From contig NZ_JAKSXX010000250.1 in NCBI RefSeq assembly GCF_022829385.1, positions 1 through 49,415 of the forward strand: a DNA stretch of 49,415 nucleotides. The letters are read 5' to 3'. The DNA is from Methylobacterium sp. J-070. Lineage in GTDB: Bacteria > Pseudomonadota > Alphaproteobacteria > Rhizobiales > Beijerinckiaceae. Numbering within the stretch: the first letter of the stretch is position 1; the number at the start of each line of letters is the position of its first letter. The notes beneath the pieces are model-generated. The model saw only the letters and a program-made list of their open reading frames with translations. It had not been told where the DNA came from and did no database searches. The translations under genes and the position numbers were made by a program. This document shows positions 32,530 to 41,791 of the stretch, piece by piece.

Positions 32530-34488
32530 TCATGCAGCGGCCTGAGACCGGGGCGCCTGTGCCGAAGGCGCCCTCAGGCAGGCTTCCACGGCGTCCCGCA
32601 GCGAGGACACGTAGACATCCGCACCGAGCTGCCGTCCAGTGGCCGCGTCGGTGAGCACCTTCTCGCCCACCGGCCACAGCCCGACGAGGATCGGCATGCC
32701 CGGGGCGCGCCGCTTGAGCCGCTCCAGTAGGTAGCGCAAGTGCGCCGGGTTGCCGGTGATGTCGAGGTAGGAGATACACACCATCGCCACGCCGGTGAGG
32801 TCTAGGTCGCGGATGCGGTCGCGCGAGACGGCCTGATAGCCCACCACCCGGGCGCCTAGCCCGTGCTTGCGCAGCAGCTGGGCCAGCATCGCCGAGGAGG
32901 CCTCGTCGAGTGGCCCGCGTCCGGCCACGCACAGGACGGGTGCCTCGCTGCGCCACGGTTCCGGAAGCGCGTCGGCCGGGGGGGCTTGACCAGGCACCGC
33001 TTCGTTCTTCGGATGGGCCCGCTCGGCCAGGGTCGGCGTGGCGTTCGGGTTGACCGCCTTGTCGTCGCCTTTCGGCTCGACATCTTCGTGGTCCTCGAAG
33101 TCCTCGACCAATGACCGCGCCGAAGTCCGGATATTCTCCAGCTGGCCCGGGGTGACCACGCCTCGGGCGAAGTCGTTGGCGGCGAGTTGCAAACCCTTGA
33201 GCGCTACCTCGTCATAGTACGAGGACAGCGAGCGCTCCTTCAGCATGGCCTCGCCGAGGTCGCGCGCCTCGTCCGGATCGCCGGCCAACATGCGCTGGTA
33301 GAAGTTTTCTACCGGCGTCAGCGGCGGCCGGTCACCCAGCAGTACGTCGAGGAATTCCAGGCTGTCGACGTGGCGCCCAAGCACCACGAGGCACACGGTG
33401 AACGGCGTGGCCAGGATCAGGCCGATGGGCCCCCACAGGAAGCCCCAGAACAGCGTCGAGACAATCACCGCGAACGGCGAAAGCCCGGTGGAATGACCGT
33501 AGAGCAGCGGCTCGATCACCTGCCCGAAGACCGGCTCGGCGATCAGGAACAGCCCCCCGGTCGCGATGACCATGGACCAACCCGGGTCGACGGCGGCCGC
33601 GAGAGCCACCGGGAAGATGCCGGAGATGAAGGCGCCGACATAGGGGACGAAGCGCATCAGCGCCGAGAAGACACCCCACAGGAGCGGATTGGGCACGCCA
33701 ATGAACCAGAGGCCGACGCCGATGATGACCCCGAACGTGGCGTTCATGCCGAGCTGGGCCAAGAAATAGGTGCCGAGCCGTCCTGCCGCGTCGTCCATTG
33801 CCATCGTCGTGCGGTGCAAGTCGCTCGACCCGAACAGGCGGATCATGCGGTTGCGCAGGTCTTCGCGTTGCAGGAGCAGGAACACGACGACCACCAGCAC
33901 GATGCCGACCGTCGTCAGCGGCTCGACTACCGGGCCGAGGACGTTGCGGGCAAGCGTCAGGGGCGAGACCTCGGGCTCCTGCACCTTGACCAACTGCGCC
34001 TTGGGCGTGCTGCCGTCCGGTCCGGCCGCCGCGGTCGTGCCGGCGGCATCGGCCTTCTGGGTCACGTCTTGGACCTGGTGGCTGAACTTCTGCAGGACCC
34101 GGTTGGCGTCACCGAGCCAGCCCTGCTGCAGTCCCGCGACCTTCCTCTGCACGGTGGCCTGATACTGCGGCAGGTTGCCGGCGAGGCCCGCGACCTGGGT
34201 GCCGATGATCGCACCGAAGCCACCGATGATGCCGAGGGCGAGGAAGACGGCAATGATGACCGAAGGGACGCGACCTAGCTTGAGCTTCCGAAGCAAGCTG
34301 ACCACGGGGCCCAGGACGAAGCTGAGCAGGACCGCCAGCACGAGCGGGATGAACACGTCGCGTCCGAAGTAGAGGGCGGCGATCAGGACGACGCCGACCG
34401 CGAGGGTCAGGAGGCCGCGTAGGCCCGGCACGAGGGGGGGCGGCACCTGGGCGGGCGGGCGCAGTGCGACGGCTTCGTCGGTGGGCAT
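32530..34488 (-). CDS. AI-2E/PerM family transporter with C-terminal Rossmann-like domain
   Basis: A 652-residue membrane protein. The permease part (about 20-430) has hydrophobic helices LLTLAVGVVLIAALYFG, FIPLVLAVLLSFVLGPVV, SVIIAVFLALGIIGGFGAII, VGIVLVVVVFLLLQREDL and the family block LMRFVPYVGAFISGIFPVAL, then FAVIVSTLFWGFLWGPIGLI. A soluble tail (about 440-652) ends in a B12-binding-like Rossmann domain (APVLCVAGRGPLDEASSAML, ILVGLWPVG). The substrate is unknown; some relatives export AI-2 or act in Na+(Li+)/H+ exchange. The start at 34488 gives MPTDEAVAL. An upstream in-frame extension lacks family similarity. Confidence 0.88.
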   Translation of the reverse strand: MPTDEAVALRPPAQVPPPLVPGLRGLLTLAVGVVLIAALYFGRDVFIPLVLAVLLSFVLGPVVSLLRKLKLGRVPSVIIAVFLALGIIGGFGAIIGTQVAGLAGNLPQYQATVQRKVAGLQQGWLGDANRVLQKFSHQVQDVTQKADAAGTTAAAGPDGSTPKAQLVKVQEPEVSPLTLARNVLGPVVEPLTTVGIVLVVVVFLLLQREDLRNRMIRLFGSSDLHRTTMAMDDAAGRLGTYFLAQLGMNATFGVIIGVGLWFIGVPNPLLWGVFSALMRFVPYVGAFISGIFPVALAAAVDPGWSMVIATGGLFLIAEPVFGQVIEPLLYGHSTGLSPFAVIVSTLFWGFLWGPIGLILATPFTVCLVVLGRHVDSLEFLDVLLGDRPPLTPVENFYQRMLAGDPDEARDLGEAMLKERSLSSYYDEVALKGLQLAANDFARGVVTPGQLENIRTSARSLVEDFEDHEDVEPKGDDKAVNPNATPTLAERAHPKNEAVPGQAPPADALPEPWRSEAPVLCVAGRGPLDEASSAMLAQLLRKHGLGARVVGYQAVSRDRIRDLDLTGVAMVCISYLDITGNPAHLRYLLERLKRRAPGMPILVGLWPVGEKVLTDAATGRQLGADVYVSSLRDAVEACLRAPSAQAPRSQAAA

Positions 34489-34728
34489 GCGGCTTAAACT
34501 CCTCGACGCAGCGCCGACTTCGGCAGTACGCCAACCGACAACGCCGCCGCATCCGTTTCGGCCCATACCGCGCGAGCGCCGAGCCGGTTCCCTAGGCGCT
34601 GCGCGGTCGGTCGCGTCCTGCCGAGGTGGATGAAGCAGCACGCGATGGCTCAGTAGGCCGTGGCGGAATGGTCTCCCTCACATCGCCGTTGCGGTTGCCG
34701 ACTGGCCAACTTGTCGGTGAAACACGCG

Positions 34729-35004
34729 ATGGGTAGGAGCTACACCGTGGTGGATGAGCGGCCGGTCCGCGTCGACTGCAGCAACCGCATCGTCGAGGTC
34801 GTAGAGGAAGCGGGCCGACCGCCCGGGTCTGAGGCCGAACCTGACGAGCCCTATCCGGCCATGCCGGGCAGGATTTTCGCATATCTGGAGCCTCCCCGCC
34901 CGAGGCGATCGGACAGGGAAAACACGTGTGACGGCCGTCGGTGCGGCCGGCGCGTCCTGAAAGCAGTGCTACTGCGCTCGCCCCGGCTCTTCCCTCAGGT
35001 CTAG
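34729..35004 (+). CDS. Doubtful hypothetical protein
   Basis: A 91-residue frame beginning MGRSYTVVDERPVRVDCSNR and ending in an Arg-rich tail. The first 60 residues look protein-like (acidic-basic balance, RIVEVVEEAGRPPG, AMPGRIFAYLEPPRP) but there is no clear ribosome binding site and no family is recognised. It lies in the 1-kb gene-poor stretch 34489-35508 and converges on the decayed frame at 35001. It could be a remnant. Confidence 0.25.
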   Translation: MGRSYTVVDERPVRVDCSNRIVEVVEEAGRPPGSEAEPDEPYPAMPGRIFAYLEPPRPRRSDRENTCDGRRCGRRVLKAVLLRSPRLFPQV

Positions 35005-35371
35005 CTCATGGCCAGCGCCAGCAGCGCGCCGAGCGAAATCCAGTCGCGCCGTCGACCCGCCACCGCCCGAACGCCTCGTCCGCCTCGACGGCGTGACCGC
35101 CGGACCGGAGGGCTGCCGCCGCATCGAGCACCGGATCGTCGTCATCCTCCACCCCGTCATCCGGATGGTCGATGTGCTTGGTCCAGACCGACGTCCATCG
35201 CGTCCGCGATTTGAAACAGGACGTCTCCCACGGCCCCATCGGCAGGCGGCGGCGGGTCTCTGTGCCGTCGGCGGCGTGCAACCGGACGGCCAGCGTGTCG
35301 CCGCCGTCGATGACCGCGACCGACCACATCCCTGTCGCGACCAGGACAGGGTGCGCTCGTTATCGGACACG
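35001..35371 (-). pseudogene. Decayed small gene with several frame shifts
   Basis: Protein-like pieces lie in successive frames on the reverse strand: MSDNERTLSWSRQG (start 35371), then VAVIDGGDTLAVRLHAADGT with RRRLPMGPW, then DVLFQIADAMDVGLD, then DDGVEDDDDPVLDAAAALRS, and finally DWISLGALLALAMS with a stop at 35001. Each piece looks natural, but no single frame joins them, so at least two or three indels are implied. The family is not recognised. The last piece suggests a short hydrophobic C-terminus. Confidence 0.4.
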
Positions 35372-35508
35372 TCCGTCCCTCGCTTTGCCTGTCCCGGTGC
35401 GGCGGACGGTTAGGCGAGGGACTCCCGACCCGGGACGGACGCGCATCGCTGCTCGTCAATCGGTCAGGCCGTGTTGGAAGCCATACGGCCCCGGGCGGTG
35501 GGCGCGTC

Positions 35509-35970
35509 TCATCTCGGATAGCTGGGCGACCCGGCAACGCGTTGCGCCGCCTCGCGAGCTCTGACATCTGCGGCAGCCTCTGCCTGATCGGCGGCTTCGA
35601 CCACCGCGTTCGAAGGTGCACCGTTGTGGAGCGCAAGCCGGGCACGCAATTCGTCCAGCTCCTCTTCCGCCAAGCCCTCGATGCCGATGAAGCGGTTCTG
35701 CGCCGCGCTCGCCCGGATTAGCTCGTCGAGCTTGGCCTGGATGGCCGCTCCATCTCGGTTCTGCGTGTTCTGGATAAGGAACACCATCAGGAACGTCACG
35801 ATGGTCGTGCCGGTGTTGATCACCAACTGCCACGTATCCGAGAAGCCAAACAGCGGCCCCGTGACCGCCCAGACCACGATGAGGATCAGGCTGAGCGCGA
35901 AGGTCGTCGGCCGACCCGCGGCGCGCGCCACCCGCGAGGCGAACTCGGCAAAGCCCTTCGGCGTTCTCAT
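35509..35970 (-). CDS. Low-affinity iron permease family protein
   Basis: A 153-residue membrane protein of the Iron_permease family. Two hydrophobic helices are evident: TFALSLILIVVWAVTGPLFG and TWQLVINTGTTIVTFLMVFL, followed by the hallmark IQNTQNRDGAAIQAKLDELI. The C-terminal 60 residues are soluble and Ala/Glu-rich. The family is named after the yeast low-affinity Fe transporter domain, but the bacterial function is not proven. The ATG at 35970 is preferred because the upstream extension is Gly/Arg-rich and not family-like. A Kup fragment lies just upstream. Confidence 0.85.
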   Translation of the reverse strand: MRTPKGFAEFASRVARAAGRPTTFALSLILIVVWAVTGPLFGFSDTWQLVINTGTTIVTFLMVFLIQNTQNRDGAAIQAKLDELIRASAAQNRFIGIEGLAEEELDELRARLALHNGAPSNAVVEAADQAEAAADVRAREAAQRVAGSPSYPR

Positions 35971-36002
35971 CGGGCCCCCCGCTTCCGTCGAACGGCCATC
36001 AC

Positions 36003-36490
36003 CTACACCTCCATCTCGGCGCCGACCTCCATCACCTGGCGGGCCGGCACGCAAAGGTAGCTCGCCGTCTCCTCGGCGTTACGCTGCATCAGCGCGAAGA
36101 TCTCCTCGCGCCAACCCGCCATGCCGGGACGTTTCTCCGAGGCCACCACCGTCTCGTGGCTGATAAAGTAGCTCAGGCGGTCGCAGTCGACGCCCTGAAG
36201 CCGGCCGTCCTCGACTGCCCGCCGCAGGGCGCGCGGGATATGCACGGTGTCCATGAAGCCGAAGCGCAGGAACACCCGGGTCACGTCCGGGGCCACCGGC
36301 ACCACCTCGATCCGCTCGGCGTCTGCCGCGTGCGGCACGTCCAGGATCTGCAGCGTCACGAGGAGCACGCGCTCGTGCAGAACCTGCAGGTGGCGCACGA
36401 AGTTCATCAGCGGCAACGGCATGCTGTCCTCGGCCGAGGTCAGGAACGCGCCCGTGCCCGTCATGCGCGGCAGGTGCTTGGTTTTCCTGC
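36003..36490 (-). pseudogene. Kup potassium transporter, C-terminal fragment
   Basis: The frame encodes about 155 residues that match only the cytosolic C-terminal domain of Kup/Trk-type low-affinity K+ transporters: MTGTGAFLTSAEDSMPLPLM, then VLHERVLLVTLQIL, then VFLRFGFMDTVHIPRALR, and YFISHETVVASEK. The roughly 450-residue membrane part with 12 helices is absent, and the DNA upstream of about 36,490 shows no Kup-like coding. It is therefore a truncated relic, even though the remaining frame is open and has an ATG at 36464. It is followed after 32 bp by the iron-permease homologue. Confidence 0.82.
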
Positions 36491-36713
36491 CGGGTGAACT
36501 CTCCTGGGGTTACTCTCGTGTTAACTATGTTTGTTCCGGTTTCGTCTCACCTCGTGCAGGGTCATTCCGCGATTTTCAGGCACCGTTTTGACCCCGGAGA
36601 GAGCACCACTCACCGGACTGCAGCATGGCTCAAAGCCGCAGCAGCTTTGCGATTTAAGCTCGGGTCCGAGTTCGCCGGAAAGGTGATCCTCACCTGCCGT
36701 GCTTCGACGTTGA

Positions 36714-36748
36714 GCGTAACAGGTAACCCATAACGCTATCTGTTACGC
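36714..36748. repeat. Inverted repeat GCGTAACAG / CTGTTACGC
   Basis: Perfect 9-bp arms at 36714-36722 and 36740-36748, separated by 17 bases that contain a further GTAACC and TAACG. It lies in a gene-poor region on the flank of the truncated kup fragment. It could be an operator, a recombination site or a relic. Confidence 0.5.
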
Positions 36749-36820
36749 GCGTTCAGACATGCGAAGTTGGCTGTTTAGCCGGTTAAGCGGGCTGCAACCG
36801 TATCGTCGCTTCGCGTACGC

Positions 36821-37183
36821 TCAAACCCTGCTTCTTCCGCCGCCGCTCAGCGGTTGCGCCGCCTTGATCGGCGAACTGTCGAGCGAAGAAAGCCGCACCA
36901 TGGCAATCGCGACTTTAGCAGCCTCCGTCTCTGGGCCCTCACTGTATCGCCCCAGGATCAGCCCTGACAGTTCGGGGCCGACGATGAGCGCGATCAGGTC
37001 GTCGTCGACCGCGGCCCAGTCCATCTTGGTGGTGAACCAGCGACGCCAAGAGCGGAAGTTTATGAGGCCGCGCCGCTTGCACTCGACCACGTCCGCGACG
37101 CCAATGCTGCGACGGCCTGCCGCTGATGGCGCATGCCGGTCCGAGCCGGACCGCCCCTGGGGCAACTCGATAGCATGCGGCAT
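36821..37183 (-). CDS. Doubtful hypothetical protein
   Basis: A 120-residue frame starting MPHAIELPQGRSGSDRH. The central part (VADVVECKRRGLINFRSWRR, WAAVDDDLIALIVGPELSGL) looks like a small soluble helical domain and could be real. There is no ribosome binding site before ATG 37183 and no family is recognised. It lies alone in the gene-poor stretch 36,490-37,635. Confidence 0.3.
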   Translation of the reverse strand: MPHAIELPQGRSGSDRHAPSAAGRRSIGVADVVECKRRGLINFRSWRRWFTTKMDWAAVDDDLIALIVGPELSGLILGRYSEGPETEAAKVAIAMVRLSSLDSSPIKAAQPLSGGGRSRV

Positions 37184-37635
37184 CACTGATTGCTGTCGGG
37201 TCGGTTGATCTGGCGGTCGCGGCCTTCATTGACCCCGCGAACCGAACTGGGTGGAAGTTGGCGACACTCTGCTACGAGAGCCGCATCGCCCAGGGATTGA
37301 CCCCGCCGCCGCAGGCTGTTCAGGTGGAGGGGTGTCACAGGGGCACGGCACAGCGCGGGCGACGCGTCTAGGGTCTTAGCGTTCAGGATCAGCGACTTAG
37401 CGGCGAACGGGCTCCAGCTCCCTCCGTCTCCGCCGCTGATGTGGCCCAAGTACCTGTTATAATTTGTAAAGTCGAAACGGCTTTCACGCCCTGGCCACGT
37501 TTCGCCCCACATTTTGAAGCGGCTTGTACCAAATCATACCGGACACAATCGGACGATGTGGCCTCGCGCGTGCGAGGGTGAAACTCAATGCGAACGACCA
37601 CCACGGCCGATGTCGCTGAGAGCTACTTTTGCGGC
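37184..37635. other. Gene-poor, lower-GC segment
   Basis: About 450 bp without a credible gene. It includes AT-richer patches such as TTATAATTTGTAAAGTC near 37455. A reverse frame starting MWGETWPGRESRFDF at 37512 is open for 109 codons but has no ribosome binding site and no protein-like 3' half. No terminator was identified. Confidence 0.35.
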
Positions 37636-38484
37636 TCAGCCTAGGTGCGGTCCCATGCGGCGGCGGTCATGCTCGATCGCGAACACATGACTGTAGAGGT
37701 TGGCCACCCAGCTCCGCCCCTCGACAGTCAGATCGAGGAAGCGAATTGCGTCCCCGATGACAGGTTCGATCTTCCCCCAAAAGAATGCCGGGTACCGCTC
37801 CGCAAGCTCGGCCGGCCCGGCGTAGCCAAGCCGGTCAGCGAGACCGACCTCGGCGAACTCGTGGAACAGCGCGTTCAGCTTGCGCGGGTAGAGCGGATCG
37901 CCGAGTTGCCCGATGAGGTCGGCCGCACGCATCAGGCCGGCTTCGGTCCCCGTCTCCCGGTGCTCGTCGTCCGCGGGCACGGGGAAACGGGTCAGCTCGA
38001 TGGCGCGCATCACCCGCTGCGCATCGACGAGGTCATTCGTGCCGAAGCGCTCCTGCACCGCCAGCTTCGAGCGTTCGATGTGGTAGGGCGCCAGCGCCGC
38101 GTCCGAGGCACCCCGCGGCAGACTGATGGTCGCGCCCTGCGCGTCGATGACGAAGGCGTTTGCCCGGTCGCCCGCGCAGACACCACGCACGTAGCCGATG
38201 TCGTGGTACAGGGCCGCCAGGATCATGTGCAGCCAATCTTCCGGCGTGATGCCTTTGTCGAGGAACCGTCCGCGCAGGATGTCCTGGGCGACGAGGGTGA
38301 CGAGGGCGGTGTGGTCGCCGTCATGGTAGAGCGCGTCGCTGCCGACGATGCGCTCGATGGTCAGGCGTGCGGACGCCTCGATCACCTCGGCAAAACGTGG
38401 CTCGCGGCTGCCGAAGGTGCGCTGGTAGGTGAGCGCGAGGTGCTCGCCCAGCGCGTCGGCCAGCATCTTCGTCACATCGAACAT
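37636..38484 (-). CDS. HD-domain metal-dependent phosphohydrolase-like protein
   Basis: A 282-residue protein of the HD superfamily. The metal-binding set is seen as YHDGDHTALVTLVAQDIL (first His), LAALYHDIGYVRGV (the HD pair) and a later Asp in RAADLIGQLGDP. The family hydrolyses phosphodiesters or nucleotides, and the substrate is unknown. The start at 38484 gives MFDVTKMLADALGEHLALTY and is preceded by GAGAGACCAGG. The frame is open further upstream, but that part is not protein-like. It diverges from the RecD2-like pseudogene across about 155 bp. Confidence 0.82.
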   Translation of the reverse strand: MFDVTKMLADALGEHLALTYQRTFGSREPRFAEVIEASARLTIERIVGSDALYHDGDHTALVTLVAQDILRGRFLDKGITPEDWLHMILAALYHDIGYVRGVCAGDRANAFVIDAQGATISLPRGASDAALAPYHIERSKLAVQERFGTNDLVDAQRVMRAIELTRFPVPADDEHRETGTEAGLMRAADLIGQLGDPLYPRKLNALFHEFAEVGLADRLGYAGPAELAERYPAFFWGKIEPVIGDAIRFLDLTVEGRSWVANLYSHVFAIEHDRRRMGPHLG

Positions 38485-38640
38485 GCCTGGTCTCTCACAA
38501 ATCGAGCCAACGCCCACACGGCCTGCTGTTTCGATCAGCATCATGAGATCAAGTGAGCGGCGGCCCATATTGAACAAACCGCCTCGCGAAATGTCGGGAC
38601 GTCAGGCTCCGAGGCAGGCTCGTAGGATCTCATAGCCGCC

Positions 38641-40945
38641 GTGGCTGCGCGCGCATTCCCCGGCTCGACCGGTCCCGAGATCGAGGCGCTGGCCGGTACC
38701 ATCGAGCGCGTCACCTTCCACAGCCCCGAGACCGGCTTCTGCGTGCTCAAGGTCCAGGCCCGGGGCAAGCGCGACCTCGTCCCGGTGATCGGGCATGCCC
38801 CCGCCATCGCGGCCGGTGAGTGGATCACCGCCACCGGCATCTGGCACACGGATCGCCAGCACGGCGTGCAGTTCAAGGCCGACACCCTCAAGGTCACGCC
38901 GCCCACCGGAGTCGAGGGCATCGAGAAGTACCTCGCGTCCGGCCACATGCGCGGCATCGGTCCGGCCATGGCCAAGCGCATCGTCACGGCGTTCGGCGAA
39001 GGCACGTTTGAGATCATCGAGGCCGAACCGCAGCGGTTGCCCGAGGTCGCCGGCATCGGCCCGAAGCGCGCCGCCCGCATCATCGCCGGCTGGGCCGAGC
39101 AGAAGGCGGTGCGCGAGATCATGCTGTTCCTGCACGCCCACGGCGTCGGCACGGCGCGGGCGGTGCGGATCTTCAAGACCTACGGCCACGACGCCATCGC
39201 GGTCATGACCGAGGATCCGTATCGGCTGGCCAAGGACATCCGCGGCATCGGCTTCAAGACCGCCGACGCCATCGCGATGAAGCTCGGGCTGACCCCGGAG
39301 GCGCCGCAGCGGCTGCGCGCGGGCATCTCGTTTGCCCTGCAGACGGCGACCGACGGCGGCCACTGTGCCCTACCTGTGGCGGAGCTGATCAAGCTCGCGG
39401 GCGAACTGCTCGGCGTCGAGGCGACACTGATCCGCTCGGCGCTGCTTGACGTGTTGGAGACCGGCGAGGTCGTGCAGGACATCCTCGGCGACAAGGCGTG
39501 CATCTTCCTGACCGGGCTGCACGCCGCCGAGCGGATGATCGCGGAGCGGCTGCTTCGGCGAGTGAAGGGCACACCGCCCTGGCCCGAGATCGACCTCGCC
39601 CGGGCGCTGCCCTGGGTCCAGGACAAGACCGGTAAGATTCTCTCGCTCGCGCAGAGTGAGGCCGTCCGCCGGGTGCTCGGTGCCAAGCTCGCGGTGATCA
39701 CCGGTGGTCCGGGTGTGGACAAGACCTCGACGCTCGACACGATCCTGCGCATCCTGCGGGCGAAGGGCGTGCAGGTGCTGCTCGCCGCCCCGACCGGCCG
39801 GGCGGCCAAGCGCATGACCGAGCAGACCGGGCTCGAGGCCAAGACGATCCACCGACTGCTGGAGATCGACCCGAAGCACGGCGGTTTCTCGCGCTCGAGG
39901 ACAATCCGCTCGCCTGCGACCTGTTGGTGATCGACGAGATCTCGATGGTGGATGTGCCGCTGATGAACGCCCTGACCAAGGCGGTCCCCGAGCACGCGGC
40001 GCTGCTCCTCGTCGGCGATGTTGACCAGCTGCCCTCGGTTGGACCTGGGCAGGTCTTAGCGGACGTCATCGCCTCGGGGGCTATCCCGGTGGCGCGGCTG
40101 ACCGAGGTGTTCCGGCAGGCGGCTGAGAGCCGGATCGTCGTGAACGCGCACCGGATCAACGCCGGCAAGATGCCCGAGCCGGCTGCGCGGGGCACGGACA
40201 GCGACTTCCACCTGATCGAGATCGACGAGCCTGAGCCGGCGGTGGCGACGCTGATCGAGGTGGTGACGAAGCGCATCCTGGCCCGCTTCGGTCTCGATCC
40301 GGTGCGCGATGTGCAGGTGCTCACCCCGATGCAGCGCGGCGTGCTCGGCGCGCGCAACCTCAACCATGAGCTTCAGGCGGTGCTGAACCCGAACCCCACC
40401 ATCTCGGTGGAGCGGTTCGGCTGGCGCTTCTCGCCCGGGGACCGGGTGATGGAGAGTCAAAACGACTACGACCGGGAGGTGTTCAACGGCGATCTCGGCA
40501 CGGTGGCGCGCATCGACGAGGTCGAGGGGCGGTGATCGTCGATTTCGAGGGGCGGGAGGTGATCTACCCCTACGGCGAGCTCGACACGCTGGTACCAGCC
40601 TATGCCACGACCATCCATAAGTCGCAGGGCTCGGAGTACCCGGCGGTGGTGATCCCGCTCGCCATGCAGCACTGGACGATGCTGGCGAGGAACCTCCTGT
40701 ACACGGGGGTAACCCACGGCAAGCGACTCGTCGGGCTGCTCGCACAGCGCAAGGCGCTGGGCATTGCGGTCCGCGGCGGCAACATGCGGCCGCGCTGGAC
40801 CAAGCTTCGTGAATGGCTCAGGGCAACGGCACACCCTCAGCAGCGGCTGTCACGAACGGTCGAGCAATCGAATGTTTTAGTGCATGACCGACCTGCCGCC
40901 GCCTGGGCCCGTTGGCCTTCCTGCCAGCATCTGGGGTTGGCCTAG
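38641..40945 (+). pseudogene. RecD2-like DNA helicase, broken by two frame shifts
   Basis: Three consecutive frames together encode one RecD2-type SF1 helicase. Piece 1 (38641-about 39895) has the N-terminal domain, helix-hairpin-helices (MRGIGPAMAKRIV, VAGIGPKRAARII) and motif I as GGPGVDKTS, where the Gly before Lys of Walker A is Asp. Piece 2 (about 39895-40534) begins EDNPLACDLLVIDEISMVD (motif II) and carries VGDVDQLPSVGPGQ and LTEVFRQA. Piece 3 (40532-40945) holds AYATTIHKSQGSEYPAVVIP and YTGVTHGKRLVGLL. Shifts lie near 39,895 and 40,530, the second fitting a one-base deletion. ATPase activity would be lost even without the shifts. An intact copy may exist elsewhere. Confidence 0.88.
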
Positions 40946-41200
40946 CTGCCGTCACTCAGCGCAAATCGGGCGCTCAGAGGCCCCGGCCGACCTCATCCAA
41001 GAAGCGGCGCATGCTCATCATCTGCCCATCCCTGGCTGCCGATAACCGCCGAGTGCCGCGCTCTCGTATATTGGGGACGGTAGCGTCAAAGCCCGCGAGA
41101 AGGCGAGATCGACCCTGGATTTTGTTCCTGTTTTGTACTAAATGGCCTCACGGATCGAGCCCCTGTTCAACCCCTCGGTTGCTCCGAGCTTCCCCGTGTC

Positions 41201-41458
41201 ATGGCCGATACCGACATCCCGCCACTCAGCCCGGACGACGCCAAGCTGATCCGCAATGAGCGGACGAAGCTGACGGCGATGTGGGTCAATGGCGTCGCCG
41301 TCGCTTCTGTGGCTGTCGGCGGCATCTCCCCATCAGTAGCGATCTTCTCGGGTACCGCCAGCGCGCTGACAGCCAGCGCTCTTCTGGTTGGTTGGAGTCT
41401 GCTGGCAGGTATACTACATCTGGTAGCCAGACGCCTGCTCGGAGCCCTGCGCGCGTGA
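41201..41458 (+). CDS. Small membrane protein, first of an overlapping pair
   Basis: An 85-residue protein with a polar N-terminus (SPDDAKLIRNERTKLTAMWV) and two predicted helices: GVAVASVAVGGISPSVAIFS and ALTASALLVGWSLLAGILHL. It ends in a basic tail, RRLLGALRA. The last codons overlap the next gene by 4 bases (GTGA), so the two are co-translated. Similar small membrane pairs occur in Methylobacterium and related genera, without known function. The ribosome binding site is weak. A holin-like or regulatory role is possible but unproven. Confidence 0.62.
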   Translation: MADTDIPPLSPDDAKLIRNERTKLTAMWVNGVAVASVAVGGISPSVAIFSGTASALTASALLVGWSLLAGILHLVARRLLGALRA

Positions 41459-41634
41459 GCCTGACGCTCGCACAGATGCTTGTTCTCTTTCTCGGCCCTC
41501 TCGTCCTGGCGACAATGGTCGGCATTGTCCTGTGGCTTACGCATGAGAAAGAGACTGATCGGCTCAGGCGCGCTGAAGTTGATCGAGCGATTTGGCTCAA
41601 ATATCAAGCTGAGCGGAAAGCGACCGGAGATTAG
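41455..41634 (+). CDS. Small membrane protein, second of an overlapping pair
   Basis: A 59-residue protein from a GTG start that overlaps the previous stop. It has one strong helix (MLVLFLGPLVLATMVGIVLW) followed by a charged helix with TDRLRRAEVDRAIWLKYQAE, so it is a single-pass protein with a cytoplasmic coiled-coil-like tail. It probably forms a complex with the 85-residue partner. No family function is known. Confidence 0.6.
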   Translation: MSLTLAQMLVLFLGPLVLATMVGIVLWLTHEKETDRLRRAEVDRAIWLKYQAERKATGD

Positions 41635-41791
41635 TCGCTTTCTTCATCTGATAAGTATCTGTCCTAAAAAATCGAATCCTTCCTGACTTCGTGAACGCGA
41701 AGAGCTAAAGCTGCGCTACCTCGCGTTCGTGCTCGCTAGTCCGTCGTGAGCTTCTCCTCGGACCGATGTCCCCAACCAAACAGGATCCCCC

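Noticed and set aside
33187..34278. 363-codon His/Arg/Asp-rich frame antisense to the AI-2E permease
   Set aside because: Low-complexity translation typical of a shadow frame. The reverse-strand permease has clear membrane helices and family motifs.
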